DNA of 64,000 bases from Pseudoalteromonas rubra (GTDB taxonomy: Bacteria; Pseudomonadota; Gammaproteobacteria; Enterobacterales; Alteromonadaceae): positions 806,001-870,000 of the forward strand of contig NZ_AHCD03000044.1 in the NCBI RefSeq assembly GCF_000238295.3, read 5' to 3'. The translations under genes and the position numbers were made by a program. A model generated the notes under the pieces. The model did no database searches and was not told the origin of the DNA. It saw only the letters and a program-made list of their open reading frames with translations. This document shows positions 36,720-46,666 of the stretch, piece after piece (the stretch's first letter is position 1; each line of letters begins with the position of its first letter).

Positions 36720-38771
36720 ATGGATTTTATACAAATCGGCGAGTTTCGCCTTTACCAACAAACCAATGAGCTGATTAACGGTGAGCATAGTATTACACTG
36801 GATCCACGGCAGCTCTCATTACTGACATTTTTTATCAACAACCCCAATCGAATTATCGGGCGGGATGAATTACAAAGCGCGATCTGGCAAGGCTCTATCG
36901 TAACGGATAATGCTATTAACAAGCTGGTGGCCAATCTGAGAAAAGTGTTTTGTGATGACCCTAAGGCGCCGCAATACATCCAGACTGTGCCTAAACAAGG
37001 TTATCGCTTTATTGCGCCCATCAATTCAGGCGGGGAGGAAGTGTCAGCTGCGTCGTCAGTGAAAACGGTGACGCAAAAGTCTGGCTCATCGCGTTATCTG
37101 CTGCTGGGAGTGCTATTAGTGGCTGGATTACTGAGTAGTCTTGCCTGGTACTATAGTCGTTCACCTTCATTGCAGTATGGAGAGAGCCAGGCGTTGAGCC
37201 GGGTTAGCGGTGGCAAGATGTTTCCTATTGTCCTGGCATCTCAGTCTCATGTTGCTTTTTTAAATGTCACCGCGGAGCAGGGGCGCAGTTTGTGGGTGGC
37301 TGATTACGAGCGGGACAATCGCGCTTTACCAAGGTCTGTAGATGCCCCGGGTTATCATTTACAACAATTGCTCGGCAGTCAGGGCGAGTATTTGGTCTTT
37401 AAAGGCTACTATCAGCAGCGGTGTGGTTGGTTTAAAGCCAGGCTGGACCTGGCTGCACAGCAACTCGCTCCGCCATCAGAAGCTCTGTACAACTGTGATC
37501 TTATTTATCATGACAGTATTTACGTTGCAGCCGAAGACCGCATATATGCACTGGCACATGAACGCCGTTTCGAGCATAAAAACGATTTATATGCCTTTAA
37601 TTTCGCTGGGGAAATAAGTAAATTGCCAACTGAGCTGGAGTCAACATGGCGGCTGGCTTACCTGGATGCTCACCCGAACACAAGTGAGCTGTTGCTGACA
37701 GCACACACTATTGACGGAAACAGCAGAGTGATAACTTATGAGCCTGGATCAGGCCAGCAAGCGTTACAGGTTGCCCGAACCGGCCTGATGCACGGCGCAA
37801 TTTGGGATCACAACCATAGAGGCATTGTATTTTCCTCGTCTAGTCCGCGAACTCAGATGTATCATCAGTCTTTCACAGCCAGCCAGCCGACTTTGCTCAG
37901 TAGCCTCAGCGATAAAATCTGCTGTAACATTGCTCGCCATAGTAATGGTAAGGACTATATCTTCACAACTTATGACAAAGACATTGAACTGCAGTGGCTG
38001 GAAACAGGCTTTGTGCTGGATAACAGTAACGGACTGGACCGTTCGCCCCGTTTAGCACATACCGACACGGGTGTGTATTTTATTTCTGACCGTTCTGGCA
38101 GCTCACAGGTGTATTATCAGAAGCCACAGGAGCAGGCCAGACCGCTTCCCAGACTACCCGATCACGCGCGTCTGAGAGACATGGCCTTGTCACCTGATGA
38201 TGAGTTTTTGCTGATCAATCACGACAACCATGCCATGTGGCTGATCCCCACCACTGAGGCACAGCAAGGCAATACCTTATTTTTCGATGGCTATATTTAT
38301 CAGCAAAGTTGGCTAAGTAATAGCTTGTTTGCGTTGTCTGTGAAGCAAAATGAGCTAAAACGCGTGCAAATTTACAATCGCCAGATGCAGCAAGTTGCGC
38401 AGCTGCCAGAAGGCTGGATAACCGCATTAACGGATCCTGCAACGCCCGAGTATGTGTATCTGACAGACATGGAACATGTCCTGTATCGCTTTGCGTTTGC
38501 CAGTATTTTGAATGGTATTGAGCAGGCACAAGGAGAAAAAATAGGAGAGCTGGAGCCTTTTTCAAATCTGGAAATAGAGAATGGCATAGTGTATCTGATG
38601 ACCAAAGAGTGGCACGAGTTGGCCCGATATAAACTGAGCGATGAAGGATTACACCCTTTGTCTCGCCAAGACATAGGCTCTTATATGGGGTTTGATGTGC
38701 GTGACGGGCAAGTGATTTATGGCCGTAAAGCGGCTTTCAGAAGTGATGTTTACAAGACGGTAGCGCGTTAA
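36720..38771 (+). CDS. CadC/ToxR-type membrane transcription regulator with propeller-like sensor
   Basis: 683 residues. The N-terminal OmpR-type winged helix (residues about 1-105: RLYQQTNELINGE, DELQSAIWQGSIV, KLVANLRKVFCDD, IQTVPKQGYRFIAP) needs no phosphorylation site. A single membrane helix follows (LLLGVLLVAGLLSSLAWYY, about 132-150), then about 530 periplasmic residues with repeated WD40/TolB-like blades (RSPRLAHTDTGVYFISDRSG, MALSPDDEFLLIN). Such proteins bind DNA while anchored. It is divergent from the giant lipoprotein, a plausible target. The start is ATG 36720; a GTG 30 bp upstream is an alternative. Confidence 0.88.
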   Translation: MDFIQIGEFRLYQQTNELINGEHSITLDPRQLSLLTFFINNPNRIIGRDELQSAIWQGSIVTDNAINKLVANLRKVFCDDPKAPQYIQTVPKQGYRFIAPINSGGEEVSAASSVKTVTQKSGSSRYLLLGVLLVAGLLSSLAWYYSRSPSLQYGESQALSRVSGGKMFPIVLASQSHVAFLNVTAEQGRSLWVADYERDNRALPRSVDAPGYHLQQLLGSQGEYLVFKGYYQQRCGWFKARLDLAAQQLAPPSEALYNCDLIYHDSIYVAAEDRIYALAHERRFEHKNDLYAFNFAGEISKLPTELESTWRLAYLDAHPNTSELLLTAHTIDGNSRVITYEPGSGQQALQVARTGLMHGAIWDHNHRGIVFSSSSPRTQMYHQSFTASQPTLLSSLSDKICCNIARHSNGKDYIFTTYDKDIELQWLETGFVLDNSNGLDRSPRLAHTDTGVYFISDRSGSSQVYYQKPQEQARPLPRLPDHARLRDMALSPDDEFLLINHDNHAMWLIPTTEAQQGNTLFFDGYIYQQSWLSNSLFALSVKQNELKRVQIYNRQMQQVAQLPEGWITALTDPATPEYVYLTDMEHVLYRFAFASILNGIEQAQGEKIGELEPFSNLEIENGIVYLMTKEWHELARYKLSDEGLHPLSRQDIGSYMGFDVRDGQVIYGRKAAFRSDVYKTVAR

Positions 38772-38869
38772 CACGGAAGCGCGTTGCCAGATTCACGCGA
38801 AAAGGCCTTTAAGCCGAAAGGAAAGTGATTTTAGCGAATAATGTGGACAATGACATTTTAGGTGACTTT

Positions 38870-38894
38870 GAGCAGCGCCATTTTGGCGCAGCTC
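38870..38894. terminator. hairpin between convergent genes
   Basis: GAGC-A-GCGCCA, loop TTT, TGGCGC-A-GCTC: a 10-bp stem with one A-A mismatch, lying between the ToxR-type gene stop (38771) and the phosphoesterase stop (38914). No strong T-run. Confidence 0.5.
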
Positions 38895-38913
38895 AATGTA
38901 TTAATCAGTGGCT

Positions 38914-40581
38914 TTAAAACGGTGCACAAATCAGTCTTACGCCATTAAGAGCTGTATCATCGTCACCACCCTGAGAGTCCTCAACTCGCGTAATAATGCC
39001 GGTAACAGCCTGACCTGATGGACATGAATATCGACTACTCCAATCGCCCCAGCCACTGTTTGCGCCTGCTGAGATCAATGCACCGTTCTGACAGTAGAGC
39101 TGTACATCGTTAGCGGCAGTATCATCACCGCCTCCTTGTGGCGGCTCTGTTCTCATTCTAAACCCAGTAACAGGGTTATAGCCTCCTGAACAAAATGCAT
39201 TTGAGCTCCAGTTACCCCACGAGGCGTATTTGCTGAAAATTCTGTAGTAACTGTTACTGCCCCTGGGCGCGCAATATAGCTCTACATCATTGAGCGCGGT
39301 ATCGTCTCCACTGCCTTGAGGTGGTTCACTGCGCATGCGATATCCATACACATAGTTATTAGCAGCACATGTTACTACATTACCCCAGCCACCCCAGTAG
39401 CCGTCGGTTGGTTGGCGTTGTGCATAATAGCCAGATGGGATCATTGTGCCGCCACGAATTTGGTCAATGCAGCGGCGTGTATCGCCGCCAAAACTGCAAG
39501 TCAGTGCTGCGCTTGAACGATAAGGCTGATTATATCCATTGTTATCACCATGTGTGGTTACCTGGTTGACTATGGTGTTAAAGTCCCCACTAGAATAGGC
39601 TGCAGCATCGCCTATGTGTGCTCGGTTATAGCGTTTAAATGAGATTCTATTACTGGAGGTATCTAACGAGATGCTCCAAAAAATATTATGAAAAGCCGCA
39701 TTGACGTTAACAACGGGTACCGGACTACCGTGCCTGTTTTTGATACTGCCGCTAAACGCATCGATGACAAAACCCGGACTATTTTCTTTGTAGTCGCAGT
39801 GATCGCCACCACCACCCTGGTTACAGTGATAATGTCCATGAATGATAGCTGCTAAGTTGATGCCCCTTACCGCGGACACAAAGTCGCCCGAATAACTACC
39901 GCCGGGATAGTGGCCGACAATGATCACGGGTTTGTCTGGGCCTATTTTGCTGATTGCACGCTTTAAGTAGGCAACGGCATTTTTAGAGTAAATTTGATTG
40001 TGCAGCTGAATTAGGTATGCAGCCGCGTTGGATGATGAGGTACCAGGTTGAGCAAGGGCTGCGGTATAGTAATATGCATCTGCACTTGTGCAATAATGTT
40101 TTGGATTATGATTAAATCCAGAGCAATCGCCACCATCAATATTGGTGTGGTACTCATCAAAAATTTTCCAACCTTTATTATAAAGATCTTCGTATGAATG
40201 CAGCTCGCTGTAGTTGTCAAAGCTTGTTTCGTCGTCAGCTAAATCATGCGAATCATGATTACCTAGCCCATCTAGCACTTTGACACCAAAACTCTCCATG
40301 TGTTTATGTGCGTTGCCGTAGGTGGTGCGCCCATCACCATCCATAGTTAGGTCGCCAGCAATAGGGATTGCTTTAATACAGTTTGTACACTTAGATGCAA
40401 GAATGGCGGAGTCTCGCATGGTGTTTTGTGCACGGCGGGTACCGGCACTGTCAGACCAGCCAAACTGGGGATCAGCGATTGCAAAAAAGTTGATCTCTTG
40501 CGCTTGAACGTTGGCCAAAATAGATGTAAAAAATAGCGGGGTTAGTATTTTGTTCACTAATTTCAAATGCTTAGCTAACAT
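38914..40581 (-). CDS. secreted calcineurin-like phosphoesterase with three VMO-I-like repeats
   Basis: 555 residues, signal peptide ending near VQAQ (residue 28). The metallophosphoesterase domain has its metal-ligand motifs in order: ADPQFGW, AGDLTMDGD, GLGNHDSH, IVGHYP and HGHYHCN. After about residue 395 come three repeats of about 50 residues, each with WG-W, a Cys, G-R and the block EPPQG(S/G)GDDTA-ND-V-LYC. This is the signature of vitelline membrane outer layer protein I (VMO-I), a carbohydrate-associated beta-prism family. The third repeat ends the protein (DDTALNGVRLICAPF). The repeats probably bind surface glycans or act as a cell-surface anchor. Confidence 0.85.
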   Translation of the reverse strand: MLAKHLKLVNKILTPLFFTSILANVQAQEINFFAIADPQFGWSDSAGTRRAQNTMRDSAILASKCTNCIKAIPIAGDLTMDGDGRTTYGNAHKHMESFGVKVLDGLGNHDSHDLADDETSFDNYSELHSYEDLYNKGWKIFDEYHTNIDGGDCSGFNHNPKHYCTSADAYYYTAALAQPGTSSSNAAAYLIQLHNQIYSKNAVAYLKRAISKIGPDKPVIIVGHYPGGSYSGDFVSAVRGINLAAIIHGHYHCNQGGGGDHCDYKENSPGFVIDAFSGSIKNRHGSPVPVVNVNAAFHNIFWSISLDTSSNRISFKRYNRAHIGDAAAYSSGDFNTIVNQVTTHGDNNGYNQPYRSSAALTCSFGGDTRRCIDQIRGGTMIPSGYYAQRQPTDGYWGGWGNVVTCAANNYVYGYRMRSEPPQGSGDDTALNDVELYCAPRGSNSYYRIFSKYASWGNWSSNAFCSGGYNPVTGFRMRTEPPQGGGDDTAANDVQLYCQNGALISAGANSGWGDWSSRYSCPSGQAVTGIITRVEDSQGGDDDTALNGVRLICAPF

Positions 40582-41174
40582 TTCCTGTTCCTTTTGTTAA
40601 GTTTTCCGCTCTGATTGCAGCTCAGAGTTCGTGATGTCAAAACAAATCAAGCTGATAAGGGTACTGCCTAAGCTATTTACTACATGACAACAGGGAGAAC
40701 ATTAGTCACGCGTGTTGAATTTTAATATTACATGTAATTACGCTGTGGTTTTTTTGTTGTGTTTATGGTTTTAATTGAGAGGGGGAACTTGCTATTCCAA
40801 GGCGCTAGCCTTGTTCTAAACAAGATGATTGGGGTAAAAGAATGATGTATAGAATTGCAATGTATATAAGCAGCACAGAGATGATCATGCTGCTTATAAG
40901 GCCCGGTCACCTATGACCTCATGTAATCATCGCTCTCTGCCAAGGCGTCTCTCTGCTTGGCATCTTTCTCACTCCGGGCCAAACAGATAAAATATCTCAA
41001 AGGTATTTAAACCATGGCTAATAACACCTAAACCCCAAACGAAGGCCGCCCACCATGCCTATGTCTATCCAAGTGAAACAATATTGCTCAGAATAAACAA
41101 AAAGATGGTGGTGACGGCATACGTGATCAAATGCGTATAAAAACTCTTGATTGCTCTGAATAGCGCAACGCGCT
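40582..41174. other. long intergenic region, no gene seen
   Basis: A 593-bp AT-rich gap between two minus strand genes. The only notable structure is an inverted repeat GCCAAG (40939-40944) / CTTGGC (40956-40961) followed by ATCTTTCTC, with CTCTCTGC repeated just inside each arm. No open frame has a ribosome site. It may hold the promoter of the phosphoesterase and the 3' end of the DUF5916-type transcript. Confidence 0.45.
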
Positions 41175-43361
41175 TTACCATCTATAGGTGTAGTTTAGTT
41201 TCACGGCCGTTTCAGAAAATACGGTCTTTTTATCGTGCCAGCCATCTTCTAAGTCATACCCTTTGTTAATACTCAACTGATACAATTCATCTGGCGCTGG
41301 TTCGTAGCGCAGTCGACTAAAGAGTGAGAAGCTGTCTGACTGGGTATTGTGCTGCAACAATGAGTTCCAGGACCACTCGCTGTTAAATGCGATATTCACT
41401 TTTAGCCGTGTGTTGTACATGTTGCTCTTCTCGCCAGCCCGCTCGTAATAGTACATATGACGGCCAAGTTGCACATATAAGTGTTTATTCGGCCGGGCGT
41501 TCAGGGTCATGCTATAGCGTGTCAGGTCCGCATCAAAAAAGTCGCCTTTGACAATTCGGCCACTGGCAAAGACAGGCCGATCGCTGGCTGTTTCATAATA
41601 CACCGTCCATTGGTTGTAATCATACTCACCCTGAGCAAACTGAATGTTGTCACGAAATTGGAACGGGTCTTTGAGCACTTTGTTGTACATGTCGTAGCTG
41701 ATGTGAAAATAGTCATGAGACTTGGTTTGTATTATCAAAGGCTGTAAGAACAACTGCTGACCTTTCTTTTCGCCATCAGTATTTTCCCAGCGTTTATAAT
41801 AGGTTCTGAACTGATAAAGGTTGAGGTTGTCACCCAGCCAGCCTGTTTGTGGGCGTACCCGGTAGTGACTGGTGAGGTGATAGTATTTCAGGTCTGTGCG
41901 ATTCACAAAACCCATTGCCGGGCTAAAGTCCTTGCCGATATAGCGATACTTGGTGTCCAGATAAAATCGGTCATTCGGCATTTTGAACGCTAAACCATAC
42001 GCTTTACTGTCACTGTCGGGCAGGTCATTTGGCAGGTCGATAGACTGGTAAAAGGCGTTGGCAATCAATTGCTCCTCACCAAATATAATATCTTCAAAGC
42101 GATAATCTATCCCACTGAGTGTTTGATCGGCACTGTCATCGGCAGTGCCATGGGTGAATATAGCGCCCAGTTGATGGCGTTCGCCAATGTGTTGTTTGGC
42201 TCTGGCGACACTGAGTTGAGTGGTTTCAGCTATGTTTCCGTCGCGTTCCTGGTTGACGCTCAATACGCCCAGATCGGTATTGCCAATTCGGCCTGTGAGT
42301 TTCGTGCCCCAGTTAACATCCAGCACACCTGACTGTGGGCCCTGACCAATCCGACGAGAATAAAATGGCATGCCGTTAAAATCATTATCGTCCATTCCAC
42401 CAAAACGAAATATCTGACTGTCCTGTAAAAAGAAGTCGCGCTTTTCACTGTAGTATTGACCAAAGCGGGTCATGTTCATTTCTATTTCGTCGACATCTGT
42501 GCCGGAGAAGTCGGTATTGAGCGTCAACTGACCGGTCAGGCTGGGGGTAAACCGGTAAGTGGCATCCAGCGAAGGCTCAAAGCTGCTCTCCTCCAGTGAG
42601 TCTTTGTATGCCAGGCCGGGTTTCACTTCAATGCCTTTGCCCTGATTTAACTCGCGCAGCCCGGAAATCGGTGCGGTTTGTGAAGCATGCCAGCCTGATG
42701 AATTGGGGTTATTAAGGTTCCAATAGGACTGCACATAGGGACTGGAGAGTTTATGGCGCAATTGTAACCCCCAGTTTGGAGCATCCGGGTCGAAAGACAA
42801 TGACTGCATGGGAATGGCAATTTCTACCGTCCAGCCATCGTCCTGCTGTTGGGTTTTGGCGTACCACAGTGTTTTCCATTCTGCGATATATTCAGTGCCA
42901 TTCACCAGGCCATCTTCTCGTACGCCTGATGGGGTAACGTGAAATAAATAGCCATCGGATTTGTCATGGTTGGTGTCGAGGATCAGGCCAAAATAGTCTT
43001 CGTTCCAGACTCGCTCTCCCTGGGTAAGCACTCTGTCCGTGATCGTGTCAAAGGGCTGCGTAATTTTAGCGGCCACGTAAAAGAAGTGTTCATCATAAGC
43101 CACATACGCCGTGATAGGGTGCCTAGGGGTGCCACCAACCGTAGGCCGGAATTCAACAAAATCGGTGATCACTCGCGCATTTTGCCATTCTGTGGGGGTC
43201 AGTTCACCGTCTATATCAGGTGCCACACTGAGGCGTGGGATTGTAGTGTCGTTTTGCGTAAATTGCTGCCAGGGACGAAGGGTCTCTGACGATTGTTGTG
43301 CGTTACCGCAAGCTGCGTATAGAGAGCAAAGGGCTAAGCTTAGTGCGTTCAACTTATTCAT
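41175..43361 (-). CDS. DUF5916-type outer-membrane protein with CBM9-like N-terminus
   Basis: 728 residues. The signal peptide ends near GNAQQ (residue 22). Residues about 40-230 form a CBM9-like carbohydrate-binding-type domain (SVAPDIDGELTPTEWQNARV, YDEHFFYVAAKI). The remainder is a predicted beta-barrel in the DUF5916 pattern (RHKLSSPYVQSYWNLNNPN, FFLQDSQIFRFGG, FYSRRIGQ), ending in the aromatic VKLNYTYRW strand expected for outer-membrane insertion. Function not established; members accompany peptide- or polysaccharide-use genes. The start MNKLNAL has GGAT upstream. An 11-residue extension lacks one. Confidence 0.82.
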   Translation of the reverse strand: MNKLNALSLALCSLYAACGNAQQSSETLRPWQQFTQNDTTIPRLSVAPDIDGELTPTEWQNARVITDFVEFRPTVGGTPRHPITAYVAYDEHFFYVAAKITQPFDTITDRVLTQGERVWNEDYFGLILDTNHDKSDGYLFHVTPSGVREDGLVNGTEYIAEWKTLWYAKTQQQDDGWTVEIAIPMQSLSFDPDAPNWGLQLRHKLSSPYVQSYWNLNNPNSSGWHASQTAPISGLRELNQGKGIEVKPGLAYKDSLEESSFEPSLDATYRFTPSLTGQLTLNTDFSGTDVDEIEMNMTRFGQYYSEKRDFFLQDSQIFRFGGMDDNDFNGMPFYSRRIGQGPQSGVLDVNWGTKLTGRIGNTDLGVLSVNQERDGNIAETTQLSVARAKQHIGERHQLGAIFTHGTADDSADQTLSGIDYRFEDIIFGEEQLIANAFYQSIDLPNDLPDSDSKAYGLAFKMPNDRFYLDTKYRYIGKDFSPAMGFVNRTDLKYYHLTSHYRVRPQTGWLGDNLNLYQFRTYYKRWENTDGEKKGQQLFLQPLIIQTKSHDYFHISYDMYNKVLKDPFQFRDNIQFAQGEYDYNQWTVYYETASDRPVFASGRIVKGDFFDADLTRYSMTLNARPNKHLYVQLGRHMYYYERAGEKSNMYNTRLKVNIAFNSEWSWNSLLQHNTQSDSFSLFSRLRYEPAPDELYQLSINKGYDLEDGWHDKKTVFSETAVKLNYTYRW

Positions 43362-43530
43362 TGTTTTATCCGTTTCGTAAAAAGCTGGCTCCATTGTTGT
43401 TGAGGCGAAAATAAAAAGCGTGAGAAAGGCGCGAAATAAGGTGACAAAGTAAGGAAATTATGTGACAAATACCTGCCTAACGTTATGAATTAAATGGTTT
43501 TAAATTTTAAGTATGTAAAAAGGACAACTT

Positions 43531-44571
43531 ATGCACTATCCAGCTCCTCTTATCTCAGGAAGTACCATTGCGGTTACCGCATTTTCCAGCGGCGTGGCGG
43601 CACCTTTGCATCCCCGACTTGAGCTGGTCTTAGGTGATCTGGCACTGCGTGGCTTCAAGGTACTCGAAGGGCACTGCTTACGTGAAGATAAGTTACATGT
43701 GAGCGCGCCGGTGGAGAGGCGTGTGGATGAGCTGATGCGGTTTTTACTGGACGACCGGGTGGATGCGATTATGGCTCCCTGGGGCGGAGAGATTGCAATG
43801 GACCTTTTACCTTTGCTGGACTGGCAGGCTCTGCAACAGGCTCGGCCAAAATGGTTGATGGGGTTTTCAGATATCAGCACTGTGCTCAGCGCGTTTTCCA
43901 GCAAACTGGGTTGGGCAACCTGTCATTGCACTAACCTGATGCAGTTGTCTTTGGCACAAACCGATGCATTAACGGCAGATACCTTCACGCATTTGCAAAC
44001 ACCAACGGGTGGGGCATTCACACAGCGCAGCGCGCCTTTCTATGAACAAGGTTACAGCAACTATGCGCAAGACAGCGAAGCGGTTTTTAATCTGGCCGAA
44101 CCAAGCCGCTGGCAAGTAATGAATGGCGAAGCGCATCATGCCGGGACGGTATCGTTTCAGGGACGTCTGATCGGAGGCTGCCTGGATACACATATGTTGA
44201 TGTTTGGCTCAGAGTATTTTGATCCTCAAGCGCTGCTCGAGAGGCATCCTGATGACAAACTGATCTTTTACTTTGAAAACGCCGAGCAGTCTCCTACAGC
44301 CTACTATCGAGCTTTGCAGAGCCTGAAGTTGCGAGGTGCATTTGAGCACGCTGCGGGTATTCTTATTGGCCGTAATGCGGTAACGGACAATGCAGGTAAG
44401 GCATTTGATGGAGATACTGCCGTGAAAATGGCCCTGGGAGACCTGACGGTGCCTGTTATTACGGGTGTTGATGTCTCCCATATTGCGCCTAATATGGTGC
44501 TGATCAACGGGGCGCTGGCAGAGGTGAGTCAGGGTGATGAACATTGGGCCCTGGTTCAGCATTTGCGTTAA
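43531..44571 (+). CDS. LD-carboxypeptidase / MccF-like S66 peptidase
   Basis: 346-residue cytoplasmic serine peptidase of family S66. It opens with ISGSTIAVTAFSSGVA; the nucleophile Ser lies in GFSDISTVL near residue 113, Glu in FYFENAEQSPTAY near 249, and His in VDVSHIAPN near 318, giving the Ser-Glu-His triad of LD-carboxypeptidases and MccF. APWGGE is also conserved. Longer sequence features resemble the MccF-like branch, which cleaves modified nucleotide-peptide antibiotics, rather than the peptidoglycan recycling enzyme, but this is inference. It is monocistronic. Confidence 0.88.
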   Translation: MHYPAPLISGSTIAVTAFSSGVAAPLHPRLELVLGDLALRGFKVLEGHCLREDKLHVSAPVERRVDELMRFLLDDRVDAIMAPWGGEIAMDLLPLLDWQALQQARPKWLMGFSDISTVLSAFSSKLGWATCHCTNLMQLSLAQTDALTADTFTHLQTPTGGAFTQRSAPFYEQGYSNYAQDSEAVFNLAEPSRWQVMNGEAHHAGTVSFQGRLIGGCLDTHMLMFGSEYFDPQALLERHPDDKLIFYFENAEQSPTAYYRALQSLKLRGAFEHAAGILIGRNAVTDNAGKAFDGDTAVKMALGDLTVPVITGVDVSHIAPNMVLINGALAEVSQGDEHWALVQHLR

Positions 44572-44726
44572 ATAGGCTGTGTTAGTTCGGGGCGAACGTG
44601 GCTCGTCCCGAAAATATGTTACTGGTCGAAAATCCCCCTTTTTTCGGCAAAAGGTCCTTCATTTCATTCATATTTTAGTTTTATTGTGCCCACGCTGATT
44701 TATTGTTTCAGGAACAAAAGGGCATC

Positions 44727-45941
44727 ATGATTAAACACGCGTTACCGGTTTTATTCTTCTTGATTACGCTTATGTCTTCACTGGCCTTGGCAAAAGGGCA
44801 GGGAGCAGAGCAAAGTGTAGTGATGATTTCACTGGATGGATTCCGCTGGGATTACATTGAAAAACACAAAGCAAAGAACCTTGCGGCTATTGCTGCACAA
44901 GGCGTCAGAGCCGAGTATCTTGAGCCTGTGTATCCGACCAAGACCTTCCCCAACCACCTTTCTATTATTACTGGCTTGCTGCCATCTAACCATGGCATTG
45001 TCGGCAATCATTTTTGCGATAAAAACCGTAACCAGTGTTATAAAATGGGCTACGGTCAGGACGATAGCTCCTGGCTAAAAGGGATCCCGCTTTGGAATCT
45101 GGCTGAAATGCAGGGGCTTAAAGCCGCTACTTACTTCTGGCCTGAATCAGATGCCCGTATTAACGGCATGACGCCCAGCTATTTTTACCACTACTCAAAG
45201 CACAGCGATTACCAGCAGCGTATCGATCAGATAGTGCAATGGCTTAAGTTGCCAGCGCAGAAACGTCCACGCTTTGTTGCAGGTTATTTCTCGCTGGTGG
45301 ATACCATGGGACATGATTTTGGTCCCGATGCACAACAAACTTATCAGGCTGTCCAGAAGGTTGATAAGCTGGTTGGTCAGCTTGCAAGAAGAATACAGCG
45401 TGAGGTAGAGCAGGACGTTAACCTGATCATTGTGTCAGATCATGGTATGGCACAGCTGGATCCGGACATGAGTTTGCAACTGTCTGATTTAGGGGTAGAA
45501 CTGAGAGACTTTATCGTTAAAAACAGTGGCACTCAGGTCTGGTTATATAAAAAGCCCGAAGCCCGTGTAAACCTGGATGCGGTGCGCACTCAGCTGATGC
45601 GCAATGCCCGCGGCCGTTACGACATCATTAGTGAAGAGACACTTAAAAGCCGCGGTGTGACAATCAATGAAACGACAGCCGATATTGTGGTTGAAACTCA
45701 GGCACCGCGTTATTTTGCTTATGATGAAAAAGATAAACACTATGGCACTCATGGTTTTGCCATCACGCAGGATATGCATGCAACTTTTGTTGCTATGGGC
45801 CCTGCTTTTAAACAGGGGACTAAGATTGGCCCGGTGAAAAACCTCGATATTTATCCTGTCGTGGCGCAGGTTCTGGGCCTTGAATTATTGTCTGATATAG
45901 ATGGTACTGGTGCGTCTTTACTCCCCGCATTGCGTCATTAA
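44727..45941 (+). CDS. secreted NPP-type phosphodiesterase / nucleotide pyrophosphatase
   Basis: 404 residues with a signal peptide (residues 1-23, ALPVLFFLITLMSSLALA). It is an alkaline-phosphatase superfamily enzyme of the ectonucleotide pyrophosphatase/phosphodiesterase group: first metal Asp in SLDGFRWDY, nucleophile Thr in YPTKTFPNH, and later metal ligands in DTMGHDFG, SDHGM and THGF. All six metal positions are present, so it should be an active two-zinc enzyme hydrolysing nucleotides or phosphodiesters in the periplasm. The start at MIKHAL has AGGG upstream; the longer frame adds 8 residues. Confidence 0.92.
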   Translation: MIKHALPVLFFLITLMSSLALAKGQGAEQSVVMISLDGFRWDYIEKHKAKNLAAIAAQGVRAEYLEPVYPTKTFPNHLSIITGLLPSNHGIVGNHFCDKNRNQCYKMGYGQDDSSWLKGIPLWNLAEMQGLKAATYFWPESDARINGMTPSYFYHYSKHSDYQQRIDQIVQWLKLPAQKRPRFVAGYFSLVDTMGHDFGPDAQQTYQAVQKVDKLVGQLARRIQREVEQDVNLIIVSDHGMAQLDPDMSLQLSDLGVELRDFIVKNSGTQVWLYKKPEARVNLDAVRTQLMRNARGRYDIISEETLKSRGVTINETTADIVVETQAPRYFAYDEKDKHYGTHGFAITQDMHATFVAMGPAFKQGTKIGPVKNLDIYPVVAQVLGLELLSDIDGTGASLLPALRH

Positions 45942-46089
45942 TAGTTAGCTTTTATTTATAGCTGAGGTGTCTCCGGTGACGCTTTTTATCCTGATGTCAC
46001 CTCTGTGCTGAATTTGAGCGCGAGTGCTCCAGTTTGACATCGTTTATTCCTGAGTTACTAACAAGATAACCACATTTTCTGTGGGTAAG

Positions 46090-46350
46090 TTAATCAATAT
46101 TAGCTAAATCAATAGGATAGTCACCTTCGGTTGGTGTGTTCAGATCACTTCTTGGTGCCAGGCTTATCTCGCCTGAAGAAGATACGGTGATCACTTGTTG
46201 TTCAGTCATCAGATCTATTACGGTTTGGAGGGTCATATTGTCTGCTCTGACACCCTGGAGTCTGAGCGCCGATATGGGCAAAGGGGCCGGATGGCAGCTT
46301 AACAGGTCAGCGAGGATTAAGCGGTACAAAAGCTTTTCTGCGCGAGTCAT
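46090..46350 (-). CDS. hypothetical small protein
   Basis: 86 residues, cytoplasmic, no recognised family. The N-terminal segment MTRAEKLLYRLILADLL and a following NMTLQTVIDLMTEQQVITVS look like a small winged-helix or helical domain. The start at 46350 has GGGG 7-10 nt upstream; 46368 is possible. It stands alone between the NPP-type phosphodiesterase and the hut genes. Confidence 0.5.
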   Translation of the reverse strand: MTRAEKLLYRLILADLLSCHPAPLPISALRLQGVRADNMTLQTVIDLMTEQQVITVSSSGEISLAPRSDLNTPTEGDYPIDLANID

Positions 46351-46666
46351 AGCGTATAGCCCCATCAATAATTATAACAAAGCTATGTTAGTTCATACTG
46401 TCAGGTTCTACCATCTGGATTGTATGAAAAAGAGCCAGGATCTGGCTCGTGGTCTGATAATACATGACATAATTGGATAATGTCGTTACACATAGTGCTT
46501 GCGCGATGTGGCAGTAAGATGCGTAAACAGTGACAGTTATAAGTCGCTATCAGGCAAGCTCCACGCTGAATGTTGATTGAAACGCATTTACTGTGCTTGG
46601 ATAAGTGCAGCGGATACAAAAATGGCCACCCCAGGGCAGCCATTTTTTCTTACCGATTGTTAGCGT
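46351..46666. other. intergenic region with hut terminator
   Basis: No gene is seen between the small protein and hutU. The right end holds the hut operon terminator (46620-46645); the left end probably holds the promoter of the small minus strand gene. Confidence 0.45.
46620..46645 (-). terminator. intrinsic terminator of the hutHU operon
   Basis: On the minus strand, AAATGGC and GCCATTT enclose a CCC/GGG inner stem, and the right arm runs into TTTTTG. It lies 21 bp past the hutU stop. Confidence 0.72.
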
